A stretch of DNA of 64,000 nt from Chlorobium sp. GTDB taxonomy: Bacteria > Bacteroidota > Chlorobiia > Chlorobiales > Chlorobiaceae. A model generated the notes under the pieces. The model saw only the letters and a program-made list of their open reading frames with translations. It had not been told where the DNA came from and made no database searches. Where the stretch lies: NCBI GenBank assembly GCA_028282595.1, contig JANQHQ010000030.1:1-64000 (forward strand), in the 5' to 3' direction. The translations under genes were made by a program, and so were the position numbers. The first letter of the stretch is position 1. Every line of letters starts with the position of its first letter. Shown here piece after piece: positions 41,288 to 50,052 of this stretch.

Positions 41288-41314
41288 GTTTCGTTTCCTC
41301 CTGCACGATGTTCC

Positions 41315-41344
41315 CCGAACGCCCGGCATTGTCCGGGCGTTCGG
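41315..41344 (+). terminator. Hairpin terminator after petB
   Basis: A 12-bp perfect stem, CCGAACGCCCGG (41315-41326) with CCGGGCGTTCGG (41333-41344), 6-base loop, followed by the weakly T-rich CATTTC. Confidence 0.75.
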
Positions 41345-41421
41345 CATTTCAGGACGGTTCGCCCGAACCCCGTGTCGCACAGCAGGACCGGGGGCCGGAG
41401 CGGCAGCTCGCGGCCGGAAGC

Positions 41422-44400
41422 ATGAATATGGAGGAAATTGTTTACCTTAACAGGGGTTTCGGGGTATTGCCGATGTTTTCCGATTCCCGCACGGTTATCG
41501 CTACTTTTCCGAACACTCAACAGTTCATCGTTTCAATGCCAGACACGCCTTCCCCGCCTGTACTGTTTCAGGATCCACTGTCCAAGGAGCATTTTTATAT
41601 CACCCGTCAGGCGAGAGCGCTCTTCCGGGACGCCGGGGAGGTTTCGCTCGGGCTTCCTCCGGACCGGGTCACGGCTTTCCGGGAAGCCGAACGGCTTGCC
41701 GGAGTGGTGAATCAGGACCTGAAGAAGCGTTTCGGAAAGAGGGCCGAACCCGTGCTTCCGGCGCAGCTTCACGGTATGAAGGTGCTTCACGCGGTTTCTC
41801 ATGCCGTGGTGTCGCGTTTTGCCGCCTCGTCGAGACCGGACATGATCACGAAGGTGGCCGAAGCCGCCGGCGAGAAGATCACGCCGGAGGCGCTTCAGGC
41901 CTATATGCAGGCGTTCGCCGACCGCTTTCCGCCCGACGAAGTGTTCAGAGGCGGGACGAGCGCCGGAGATTTTCTCCGCGATCCCCGCAACGGCGAGCTC
42001 GTACTCGAGGAGTCGTTCATGGTCTGGCTCAACAACCGGAATCCGGCGTTCGATCCCTTTGCCTTCCTGCTTGCCGACAGGGAACTGCAGGAGGATCCGG
42101 GCTACGGAAGCGTGGCCGAGGCGACACTCGGCGTGTTGAAGGCCATCGGCCCCGTCGGGCCCGGGGCCATCAATCCCGCCGAGCTTCTGACCATGCCCCT
42201 CAGGCATTCGCCGAACTCGATTCTCGGCCAGTTGCGGTATATCAGGGTGCACTGGGGAGGGTTTCTCGAAGGTTCGGTGCTCTGGAGCATGCTCGACGAG
42301 GGCATCGCCATGATCGAGGACGAGGACAACTACCTCTTTTTCGAAAAGGTCGCGAGGCGGGAAGCGGAGACGCACGACGGGGGACTCGAAAGAGAGGTCG
42401 GGGTTCCGGAGTACGGCGACCCGGGGGACGCGCCGGAAAATTATTCCGCGGACGCTTCCTGGATGCCCAAAGTCGTCATGCTCGCCAAAAGCACGTTCGT
42501 CTGGCTCGACCAGTTGAGCAGAGCATACCGGAGGCCCGTGAGGCGCCTTCAGGATATTCCCGACCGGGAGCTCGATGCCGTCGCGGAGCGGGGCTTCACG
42601 GTGCTCTGGCTGATAGGCCTCTGGGAAAGGAGTCCCGCGTCCCGCACGATCAAACACATGCAGGGCAACCGTGACGCGAAAGCCTCGGCCTACGCGCTCG
42701 ACCGTTACGATATCGCGGAGGAACTCGGCGGTTACGAAGGTTATTGCAACCTCCGGACAAGGGCCGCGCAGCGGGGAATACGCCTGGCGAGCGACATGGT
42801 GCCCAACCATACCGGCCTCGACGCGGAACTTGTCAGGGAAAAGCCCGGCTGGTTCGTCTCCTCGCAGGCGCCGCCCTACCCCTCCTATACCTACGACGGG
42901 CCGAACCTCAGCAGCGATCCGCGCTACGGCATCCATATCGAGGACGGATACTGGGACCGTTCCGACGCAGCGGTCGCTTTCAAGCGGGTCGATTTTCAGA
43001 CCGGGGACACCCGTTACATCTATCACGGCAACGACGGCACCGCCATGCCGTGGAACGACACCGCCCAGTTGAACTTCCTGGACCCGGAGGTTCGCGAGGG
43101 TGTCATCCAGCAGATCCTGCATGTCGCGAGGATGTTTCCTGTCATCCGTTTCGATGCGGCGATGGTGCTCGCCAAGCGCCATATTCAGCGTCTGTGGTAT
43201 CCTCTTCCGGGCCACGCGCCGGGAATTCCGTCGCGCGGAGCCTGCGCCATGAGCATGGAGGAGTTCAACCGGGCCATTCCGGAGGAGTTCTGGCGGGAGG
43301 TGGTCGATCGTATCCATCAGGATGCGCCGGATACGCTGCTGCTCGCCGAGGCTTTCTGGATGCTCGAGGGCTACTTCGTCCGGACCCTCGGCATGCATCG
43401 GGTGTACAACAGCGCCTTCATGCACATGCTGAAAAAAGAGGACAATGCCGGTTACCGGTACCTGATAAAAAACACCCTCGAATACGACGCCCGGATCCTG
43501 AAGCGGTACGTGAATTTCATGAACAATCCGGACGAAGAGACGGCTGTCGCGCAGTTCGGCAAGGGGGACAAGTACTTCGGCGTCTGCATGGTCCTGGCGA
43601 CCATGCCGGGACTGCCGATGTTCGGTCACGGCCAGATCGAAGGTTTCAGCGAGAAGTACGGGATGGAGTACGCCCGCGCGCTTCACGACGAACGGCCCGA
43701 CGACGAACTTGTGGCCCGCCATGCGCGTGAAATTTTCCCGATTCTCAAGAAGCGGTACCTGTTCGCCGAAGTGCGTCATTTTCATCTTTACGACGTCTAT
43801 GCAGGGGATGGAACGGTCAATGAAAACGTTCTCGCCTATTCCAACCGTCACGGAGACGAAAAGGCGCTGGTCGCCTACAACAACTCGTACGGTTCCGCGG
43901 ACGGATGGGCGAGACTTTCCGCCGGGTTCCGCGAGGAGGGGGATATCCGCCAGACCTCTCTCTGTGACGGCCTCGGACTGGCCGGAGAAGAGGGGGCTTT
44001 CATTCTGTTCAGGGACCATGTTTCCGGCCTCGAATATATCAGGGCTGCCGGGAAATTCCGCGAAGAGGGGCTGCATATCAGCCTCGGCGGCTACCGTTAC
44101 AACGTGTTTCTCGATTTCAGGGAGGTTCGCCCGTCCCGGCTTCTGCCCTACGACGTACTTTTCCGGGAACTCGACGGGGCCGGGGTCCCCTCGATAGAGG
44201 TCGCCGCCCTCGAAAGGGCTCTCGCTCCGCTGCACGAAGCTGTCGTTTCGTTCTGTGGAGCCGACGCTTTGGGGTGCATCGCCGGAATCGAAGGGGAGCA
44301 GGAGCTTCTTGCGGGGGTATCCGACATCCTGCAACGCTTTCTCCGGGAAGCGGCCTCGATAACGGGGTCGCTGCTCGAAACCGAATGCGAGGACGCCGAG

Positions 44401-45054
44401 GAGATTGCGGCCGGGGCCGCCGACGCCTTCCGCTCCGGGCTCGAATTTGCCGGGGAGATCGGGAGGGAGAGGGGAGAGCCGGCCGAGGAATTCCTGAAAA
44501 ATCTCGGGGTCGCGGGTTCGCCGGAGGGCGCGTTCGGACACCTGCTCTTCGTTCGTTCGGCACTCGACGCTCTCTTCTGCCTGCTGCGGCGCAACGCTTC
44601 CGGAAAGGATGACCCGGTAGGGGACTGGCTGCTCGACAGACCGCTCCGGAAGGTTTTCGGGAACAGCGACTTCTATGGAATGATGCCGGTGCCGGAACCG
44701 GCCGGTATGTTCTGGTGCCTGCTCGCCTCCGTTCCGGATCCCGGCTCCGGCCTGGAGCCGGAACCGCATCTCTCAAAGAGGCTGGAAAGGATTTTCGACG
44801 GAAAGGGAGCGGAACTCGCCGGATCTTTTCTTGCGATGGAGCACCTGCACGGCAGGCGGTGGTTCCGCCGGGAACGGTTCGTGTTTCTCCTCTCATGGCT
44901 GGTGCTGGACAGCTTTGTCCGGAGCCGGGCCGCCGGGAAAGCGGAGCTCCGGGAGGAACCCGGCTGCTGGATCGAGGCGTTCGAAACGGCGATGGAGAGA
45001 GCGTTTCTCGCCGGCTACGAGGCCGGCGCCTTTCTCGATTCCGCCCTGAATTAA
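41422..45054 (+). CDS. Large GH13-type (alpha-amylase family) glycosidase
   Basis: 1,210 residues from ATG 41422. The GH13 barrel is central: region I SDMVPNHTG (458-465), region II IRFDAAMVL with nucleophile D578, region III LLLAEAFWML with acid/base E643, region IV FMNNPDEE with D704. About 400 residues precede and 450 follow the barrel, without recognised modules; the C-terminal part is helical and Glu-rich. No signal peptide, so probably cytosolic, acting on glycogen or maltodextrins. The family resembles large trehalose-synthase/amylase-like proteins, but specificity is unknown. Other possible starts are 41428, 41473 and 41536; the longer open frame back to 40468 lies inside petB and is not coding. 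Confidence 0.8.
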   Translation: MNMEEIVYLNRGFGVLPMFSDSRTVIATFPNTQQFIVSMPDTPSPPVLFQDPLSKEHFYITRQARALFRDAGEVSLGLPPDRVTAFREAERLAGVVNQDLKKRFGKRAEPVLPAQLHGMKVLHAVSHAVVSRFAASSRPDMITKVAEAAGEKITPEALQAYMQAFADRFPPDEVFRGGTSAGDFLRDPRNGELVLEESFMVWLNNRNPAFDPFAFLLADRELQEDPGYGSVAEATLGVLKAIGPVGPGAINPAELLTMPLRHSPNSILGQLRYIRVHWGGFLEGSVLWSMLDEGIAMIEDEDNYLFFEKVARREAETHDGGLEREVGVPEYGDPGDAPENYSADASWMPKVVMLAKSTFVWLDQLSRAYRRPVRRLQDIPDRELDAVAERGFTVLWLIGLWERSPASRTIKHMQGNRDAKASAYALDRYDIAEELGGYEGYCNLRTRAAQRGIRLASDMVPNHTGLDAELVREKPGWFVSSQAPPYPSYTYDGPNLSSDPRYGIHIEDGYWDRSDAAVAFKRVDFQTGDTRYIYHGNDGTAMPWNDTAQLNFLDPEVREGVIQQILHVARMFPVIRFDAAMVLAKRHIQRLWYPLPGHAPGIPSRGACAMSMEEFNRAIPEEFWREVVDRIHQDAPDTLLLAEAFWMLEGYFVRTLGMHRVYNSAFMHMLKKEDNAGYRYLIKNTLEYDARILKRYVNFMNNPDEETAVAQFGKGDKYFGVCMVLATMPGLPMFGHGQIEGFSEKYGMEYARALHDERPDDELVARHAREIFPILKKRYLFAEVRHFHLYDVYAGDGTVNENVLAYSNRHGDEKALVAYNNSYGSADGWARLSAGFREEGDIRQTSLCDGLGLAGEEGAFILFRDHVSGLEYIRAAGKFREEGLHISLGGYRYNVFLDFREVRPSRLLPYDVLFRELDGAGVPSIEVAALERALAPLHEAVVSFCGADALGCIAGIEGEQELLAGVSDILQRFLREAASITGSLLETECEDAEEIAAGAADAFRSGLEFAGEIGRERGEPAEEFLKNLGVAGSPEGAFGHLLFVRSALDALFCLLRRNASGKDDPVGDWLLDRPLRKVFGNSDFYGMMPVPEPAGMFWCLLASVPDPGSGLEPEPHLSKRLERIFDGKGAELAGSFLAMEHLHGRRWFRRERFVFLLSWLVLDSFVRSRAAGKAELREEPGCWIEAFETAMERAFLAGYEAGAFLDSALN

Positions 45055-45394
45055 TTTTTCCTTTTTTTTACGTAAAATCGATAAATTTACCTTTCAGGAA
45101 GTGCTTTATTGCATGCGTTTCGTCAGGACCCCTCTCCCGCCGGTGAAAAACACTCTGCCGGTGGGGTGATTGGTTGTTTCGCCGTTTGTCCCCGTCGTTA
45201 CGGAAAAAACAGTTTGTTCTGCCGTTCTTCGCACGCGTGACAGAAAAGAATATCCCCTTGCCGTCTATCGCTTCACAAACTGAAAAATGCGCAGAGCGCC
45301 GGTCCCTTCGGGAAGAGTGCCGCGCTATTGGCGGCTGCCGGTTAGAAAACGTAAATTCCGTCACCCAAAACCAATCAACAACCAGGGAGGAGAG
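45055..45394. other. Non-coding stretch before the exopolysaccharide genes
   Basis: No gene is supported. After a T-rich exit from the glycosidase there is a hairpin, CCCGCCGG (45136-45143) with CCGGTGGG (45158-45165, one G-T pair). The rest is leader sequence ending in a strong AGGGAGGAGAG ribosome site for the next gene. A promoter for the glycan locus probably lies here but I cannot place it. Confidence 0.4.
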
Positions 45395-45982
45395 ATGAAA
45401 AATGTCTTGAAAACTCTTGTCGTCGGTCTTCTGACCATACAGATACTTACCCTGCCGGTCATGACTTCCGTCACGCAGGCGCAGGTGTTCGATGCCCCTT
45501 CAGCCGGGACGCCGGGATTCACTTCTCCCGCTTTTCCGGCGGCTCCGCTCACCACTCCGCCCACCGGCACCGTCTTTCCGACTTACGGCGCCGTCCAGCC
45601 CGGCAGCTACTTCACCGACGACATGGGCAACATTCTGATGTATGTCAACGTGTGGGGACAGGTCGGTGTACCAGGTCAGCACGTGATCAGGGAAGGTTCC
45701 GATATCGCCACCGTTCTTTCCATCGTGGGGGGGCCGACAGTAGACGCGAATCTGAAGAAAATCAGGGTCAACCGGTTCATGCCCGATGAAAACGGGGCGA
45801 ACAGCTATACCGTCGATCTCAGGAAGTATCAGAGAGAAGGGGATCGCTCCGAATTCGTGGATCTCAAGCCCAACGATACGATCATCGTGCCCGAAGACAA
45901 GGGACTCGACATCCGTACGGTCGCCACTGTCGTCGGCCTCGTGGCCACCATCGTCACGCTCGTGACGGTATCGACCGATTGA
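45395..45982 (+). CDS. Short SLBB-domain protein of the glycan locus
   Basis: 195 residues with a Sec signal peptide (VLKTLVVGLLTIQILTLPVM, then TSVTQAQ). After a Pro/Thr-rich linker, residues 80-165 form one SLBB fold (VNVWGQVGVPGQHVIREGSDIATVLSIVGG, read in parts; DLKPNDTIIVPED), as in polysaccharide export proteins. The N-terminal Poly_export domain that forms the Wza pore is absent. The C-terminal helix TVATVVGLVATIVTLVTVS may reach a membrane. It likely helps pass polymer across the envelope with the Wzc-type kinase 58 bases downstream. The start has a very strong AGGGAGGAG. Confidence 0.8.
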   Translation: MKNVLKTLVVGLLTIQILTLPVMTSVTQAQVFDAPSAGTPGFTSPAFPAAPLTTPPTGTVFPTYGAVQPGSYFTDDMGNILMYVNVWGQVGVPGQHVIREGSDIATVLSIVGGPTVDANLKKIRVNRFMPDENGANSYTVDLRKYQREGDRSEFVDLKPNDTIIVPEDKGLDIRTVATVVGLVATIVTLVTVSTD

Positions 45983-46040
45983 CGAGTGCTGCGGGAAAAG
46001 CCCATGCTGCAATTGTTTTCCAGTCAAACGGAGCGACACT

Positions 46041-48362
46041 ATGCTTGAGATGAAAGAGTCGGGCGGCCAGATCAACATCGGCGAGCTGCTGCGGCTTGCG
46101 TGGAAAAACAGATATGTCATCGGTTTTATTGTCGGAATCGCTCTGTTCGTTGCGGTGTTGAGCTATCTTTCGGCCGAGCCGCAGTATTATTCTTCGGCGA
46201 CCATCATGCTGAAAAGCTCGGAGAAACAGGAGCTGGTCGGCGAGCTCAGCGGGGGAGCGGGAGTCGACGAGATGGAGCTTCAGAACCACATACAGCTCCT
46301 GACCTCGATGCCCCTTGCCGAGGAAGCGGTCAGGGATCTCGCCGCCGGGCCGCATCGCGATTCGCTGAATCTTTTCGGAAACCGGCCCTATGAAACCAGA
46401 ATCCAGAAGATTTTCGGCGGAGGCGACGATGTTATCGAGCCGGTTACCCCCGGGGAAATAGAGCGAAACATCAGGGCTTACGCGTGGTCGTTGAGTTCCA
46501 GGATCATCGTGGATAACCAGCGGGGAACGGATATTCTCACCATCTCGGTTTCCAGTCCGTTTCCGGACGAGGCCGCTCTTCTCGCAAACGTGGTGAGTCG
46601 GACCTATCAGAAGCAGGATGTCGCCTGGAACGTCGAACAGGCCAGAAACGTCAACCTGTTCGTGGTCGACCAGCTCGACGAGCAGAAGAAGAAGGTGGCC
46701 GAGGTGGAAAAGGCGGTTTCCCAGTATATGAAACGGGAGAACATCTTCGATGTTACCGGCGGAGCGGAAGAGCTGCAGGCACGGCTCGCGGATGTCGACG
46801 CCCGTTACAACGAGGTGCAGGCCGAAGCGAGAATTCTCAAGCAACGGCTAGCCTTTCTCCGCCGTAAACTGTCCGAGGACGAGAAGGCCTACAGCGCACG
46901 CGTGGCCGAGGCCATGGCCCCGAGACTCAAATCCGTCCAGGAGATGATCCGCACGGAAGAAACGGCGCTGAGCGAGCTCATCGTGCAGAGGGGGCCCAAC
47001 GACCCCGCGGTGAAGACGAAGCAGGACCAGATTCGCACGATGAAGGCGCAGCTCGACCAGATCACCCGCACGAGAATAGCCGGCGAGATCGCTTATTCCG
47101 GGCGCACCCAGCGTTACCAGTTCGGTCTCATAGCCGAACAGCTTCAGACCGACGCCAGGCTTGCGGAGCTGGAGTTCAGCGCTTCCGAACTCAGAAGGCT
47201 CAGAAACTATTATCAGGGCCAGTTGCGCAGCCTGCCGCAGAAACAGCTCGAGCTCGCCAGATTGCAGCGGGACCGCGATGTCGTCAACCGAACGTATTCG
47301 TTCCTGCGCGAACGGCTCGATGAATCGGGTATAGAGATCGCCTCCGAAGTGGGCCAGGTCGTTATCATAGGAGAAGCCTATCCGCCGTCGGCTCCCGTTT
47401 CACCCAGTCTGAGCATGAATCTTCTTCTGGGCCTGGTTTCGGGATTCGGCCTCAGCGCCATTCTCATCTTTTTGCAGGATTTTCTCGACGATACGATACG
47501 GGATGAAGGTTTCCTCGAAGAGAACGGATTCGTCGAACTGGCCAAGATCCCCTTTGCGGGGGCCGTTCCCGAACAAAACGGCGTCTTCGGCAGTTTCACC
47601 GGGCTTGTTTCCGGTTTTCTCGGCCGCAACGGCGTGTCGCGGGGCGGACCGGAAGAGAGCGACTCCCGGCCGCTTCTGATATCCGACTATCCCTCGACCG
47701 CGTTCGCCGAAAGTTTCCGCGATCTCCGCACGAACATCATGTTTTCCCGGGCGGACAACCCCGTGCAGTCCATGCTGGTGACCGGCACGTCGATTTCGGA
47801 AGGCAAGTCCACGGTCTGCTCCAATCTCGCGCTTTCCTTCTCGATGATCGGCAAGAAGGTTCTCGTTATCGACTGCGATCTTCGCCGCCCCGTGCAGCAC
47901 GACTATCTCTGGGCCGCCCGTCAACCGGGCGTTTCCGATTATCTCGCCGGGGAAGCCGAGGAGTTGACGGGCGATTTCATTCAGGAGACCGGTTACGCCA
48001 ACCTTTTCCTCCTCGCGGCGGGCGCACCCGTGCCGAATCCCAACGAATTGCTGTTCTCGAACAAGATGACGATGCTGATCGAACAGGTGAAAGCCGGTTT
48101 CGACATCGTGCTGCTCGACAGTCCTCCGGTACTGCTTCTGAGCGATGCGGCCGTGCTGTCGCAGTCCGTCGACAGCGTTGTCGTGGTGGCCAAGACCGGC
48201 TACACGAGGAAGGGGCAGTTCAAGGAGCTTCAAAAAGTCGAATACCTGAGGGAGCGCATGCTCGGGGTGGCGCTGATCGGCAGCGCGGGCCAGAAGAAAT
48301 ACGGCAAGTACGGTTACGACTACAAATCACTCGACTACTACGGCTCAGGCACGAAAGTCTGA
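46041..48362 (+). CDS. Wzc-type polysaccharide co-polymerase with tyrosine autokinase domain
   Basis: 773 residues. A Wzz/GNVR chain-length domain: first helix YVIGFIVGIALFVAVLSYL (about 31-49), a long periplasmic coiled coil with GNVR-like SLPQKQLELARLQRDRDV, second helix near 455-475. Then a BY-kinase domain: Walker A GTSISEGKST, Walker A' VLVIDCDLRRP, Walker B FDIVLLDSPP. The C-terminus has a tyrosine cluster (KYGKYGYDYKSLDYYGSG) for autophosphorylation. It controls chain length and export of the polymer made by the downstream genes. A strong terminator follows. Confidence 0.93.
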   Translation: MLEMKESGGQINIGELLRLAWKNRYVIGFIVGIALFVAVLSYLSAEPQYYSSATIMLKSSEKQELVGELSGGAGVDEMELQNHIQLLTSMPLAEEAVRDLAAGPHRDSLNLFGNRPYETRIQKIFGGGDDVIEPVTPGEIERNIRAYAWSLSSRIIVDNQRGTDILTISVSSPFPDEAALLANVVSRTYQKQDVAWNVEQARNVNLFVVDQLDEQKKKVAEVEKAVSQYMKRENIFDVTGGAEELQARLADVDARYNEVQAEARILKQRLAFLRRKLSEDEKAYSARVAEAMAPRLKSVQEMIRTEETALSELIVQRGPNDPAVKTKQDQIRTMKAQLDQITRTRIAGEIAYSGRTQRYQFGLIAEQLQTDARLAELEFSASELRRLRNYYQGQLRSLPQKQLELARLQRDRDVVNRTYSFLRERLDESGIEIASEVGQVVIIGEAYPPSAPVSPSLSMNLLLGLVSGFGLSAILIFLQDFLDDTIRDEGFLEENGFVELAKIPFAGAVPEQNGVFGSFTGLVSGFLGRNGVSRGGPEESDSRPLLISDYPSTAFAESFRDLRTNIMFSRADNPVQSMLVTGTSISEGKSTVCSNLALSFSMIGKKVLVIDCDLRRPVQHDYLWAARQPGVSDYLAGEAEELTGDFIQETGYANLFLLAAGAPVPNPNELLFSNKMTMLIEQVKAGFDIVLLDSPPVLLLSDAAVLSQSVDSVVVVAKTGYTRKGQFKELQKVEYLRERMLGVALIGSAGQKKYGKYGYDYKSLDYYGSGTKV

Positions 48363-48394
48363 AGCCGCCTGCCGCTACGCCATAGTTCTTTTAC

Positions 48395-48420
48395 AGCCCC
48401 CGTCCACCGGGGGCTTTTTC
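48395..48420 (+). terminator. Rho-independent terminator after the tyrosine kinase gene
   Basis: An 8-bp perfect stem AGCCCCCG (48395-48402) with CGGGGGCT (48408-48415), 5-base loop, then a T-run (48415-48419). Confidence 0.92.
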
Positions 48421-48736
48421 TGTTCAGACTGACTGTTTTGACGATGTGCCGGGTGATGTCTCTCCGTGTATACATGCGGCGCTGTGGCAGTGGTCGAATG
48501 CCGAAGTGGAGAGATGAATTTCTCTTCGGGCAGGATTACGGTTCGAGTGCAATTCAACGGCCTCAACGATTCAACAAATCAACAACGGGTAGCCTCTCAT
48601 ATTGAGACTTCATCTCACTCTGAAACCTCCTGTCGCGTCTCATTTTTGTTTTTTCATGTTTATTACGTTTTTCCGGGGGGCGCAAACCCCTTGTAAACGT
48701 GTTTTTTAAGGGTCTGTTTTTTTGCTGATAGACCGG
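48421..48736. other. Non-coding stretch with a tRNA-like sequence
   Basis: No gene is supported. At about 48484-48560 a D-arm-like hairpin (GGCA/TGCC around GTGGTCGAA), an AGAGA/TCTCT hairpin and GGTTCGAGT follow in tRNA order, but the acceptor stem and a 7-base anticodon loop are missing. The rest is T-rich leader before the sigma-54-like promoter. Confidence 0.3.
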
Positions 48737-48752
48737 TGGTACGATTATTGCA
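48737..48752 (+). promoter_or_regulatory. Sigma-54 (RpoN) promoter match
   Basis: TGGTACGATTATTGCA fits the TGGCACG-N4-TTGCW consensus with one mismatch; the invariant GG (48738-48739) and GC (48750-48751) are exactly 10 bases apart. Transcription would start about 12 bases downstream, some 45 bases before the WecA-like gene. No enhancer-binding protein gene is in the window. Confidence 0.65.
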
Positions 48753-48810
48753 GTGTGTTTGTAGTGGATCTAAGCAATTAATCCTGAACCCCTATACACG
48801 ACAGACAATC

Positions 48811-49983
48811 ATGCTCCCCAATATTCTGACAATCGTTCTCGGTATTCTCCTGGCCTCCATAGGCGTCTCCTATCAGTTCGACGGGAGTTTCGACCAGGAG
48901 AGCGTCCCCCGGCTCTGGGAACTGATGAGGGAGCATGTGAAGATCTATCTTCTCTCGCTGCTCACGGCGCACGTGTCCATTATCGGTCTGACGGCCTCGG
49001 CTGAAAAGCTCAAGCTGTTCGATCAGCCGGACAGCGACAGGAAGGTGCACACCGACGCCAAGCCGCTTGTCGGCGGCCTCGGTATCGTCGCCGGGGTCAT
49101 GGTGACGATGCTGCTTTTCTTCCCGGTCGTCAAGTATATCAGTCTCATGTTCTCCATACTGCTGATTCTCGGCATCGGCGTGCTCGACGATAGGTACGAT
49201 ATCAGTTTCAAGCTGCGTTTTCTCGCGCAGATCGCCGCCACGGCCGTGACGATGAGCTACTTCAAGGGCATGCACCTCAACTCCTTCGGTAATCTGTTCG
49301 GTTTCGGCCCGGTCGAGACCGGCGTGTTCATGATTCCCGTCACTATTTTCTGCGTGCTCGGGGTCATCAACGCGCTCAACATGATCGACGGCCTCGACGG
49401 CCTCGCCGGCACGATCTCCCTGATCGCCTTCAGTGGCTTCGCATTTCTGGCCTGGTTCAACGACATGCCGAGCTTCACGCTGCTCGGCCTTACGTTCGCC
49501 GGTGCTCTGGCGGCTTTTCTGAAATTCAACTGGTATCCCTCCAAGCTGTTCATGGGCGACGCCGGGAGCATGACACTCGGATTCGTGCTGGCGTTTTTCT
49601 CGATTGAAATCACGCAGCACCCGAACGGCATGGTCTCTCCCGTGGCGGCTCTTCTTATACTCGCGGTTCCTGTTACCGACACGCTTGTCGTCATGACCCG
49701 CAGGATGATGAGAAAGAAGAGTCCGTTCGAGCCGGACAAGACGCACATGCATCACATGCTGTACAAGATGGGATTCAGCCATGCCGGCGTTACCATCATC
49801 ATGGGCTCGCTTTCGATCTTCTTCACGGTACTCGCCATCATTTCGACCATGTTGATGGTTCCCGATTACCTCGTCTTCGGATTCTACCTCTGCTGGTTCG
49901 TTTTGTTCTGGATGTCCTCGTCGACGGAAAAAGGTATTTACCTTTTGATTAGCTATCTTGTGAAAAAGAGGGTTGCCGCCTGA
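48811..49983 (+). CDS. WecA/MraY-family undecaprenyl-phosphate sugar-1-phosphate transferase
   Basis: 390 residues with about 11 membrane helices. It starts a glycan chain by moving a HexNAc- or hexose-1-phosphate from UDP-sugar to undecaprenyl phosphate. Signatures: DRKVHTDAKPLVGGLGIV, LGIGVLDDRYDIS (metal-binding DD), NALNMIDGLDGLAG, KLFMGDAGSMTLGF and the HMHHML loop (KTHMHHMLYKMG). The start at 48811 (MLPNILTIVL) is the first ATG before helix 1; a longer frame upstream covers promoter sequence. A WecA-type initiator is more likely than MraY, since peptidoglycan genes are not adjacent. Confidence 0.9.
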   Translation: MLPNILTIVLGILLASIGVSYQFDGSFDQESVPRLWELMREHVKIYLLSLLTAHVSIIGLTASAEKLKLFDQPDSDRKVHTDAKPLVGGLGIVAGVMVTMLLFFPVVKYISLMFSILLILGIGVLDDRYDISFKLRFLAQIAATAVTMSYFKGMHLNSFGNLFGFGPVETGVFMIPVTIFCVLGVINALNMIDGLDGLAGTISLIAFSGFAFLAWFNDMPSFTLLGLTFAGALAAFLKFNWYPSKLFMGDAGSMTLGFVLAFFSIEITQHPNGMVSPVAALLILAVPVTDTLVVMTRRMMRKKSPFEPDKTHMHHMLYKMGFSHAGVTIIMGSLSIFFTVLAIISTMLMVPDYLVFGFYLCWFVLFWMSSSTEKGIYLLISYLVKKRVAA

Positions 49984-50052
49984 GGGGCGGGACTCTTTTT
50001 TGCATCGCAGGATTTCCAGTATGCGTCTCCCGGCACCCCATAATCCGTATAC

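Noticed and set aside
40468..41421. Upstream extension of the glycosidase frame into petB
   Set aside because: The 318 extra codons lie out of frame within petB and across its terminator; translation is Arg/Gly/Ser-rich and unlike protein.
41533..44769. A 1,078-codon open frame antisense to the glycosidase gene
   Set aside because: GC-rich third positions on the coding strand keep the antisense frame open; the product is low-complexity Arg/Glu/Gly-rich with no motifs, while the sense strand carries a full GH13 site.
48735..48746. ops/JUMPstart element (GGCGGTAGCGTG) before the glycan operon
   Set aside because: Only about 7 of 11 positions fit; the same bases fit a sigma-54 promoter much better.
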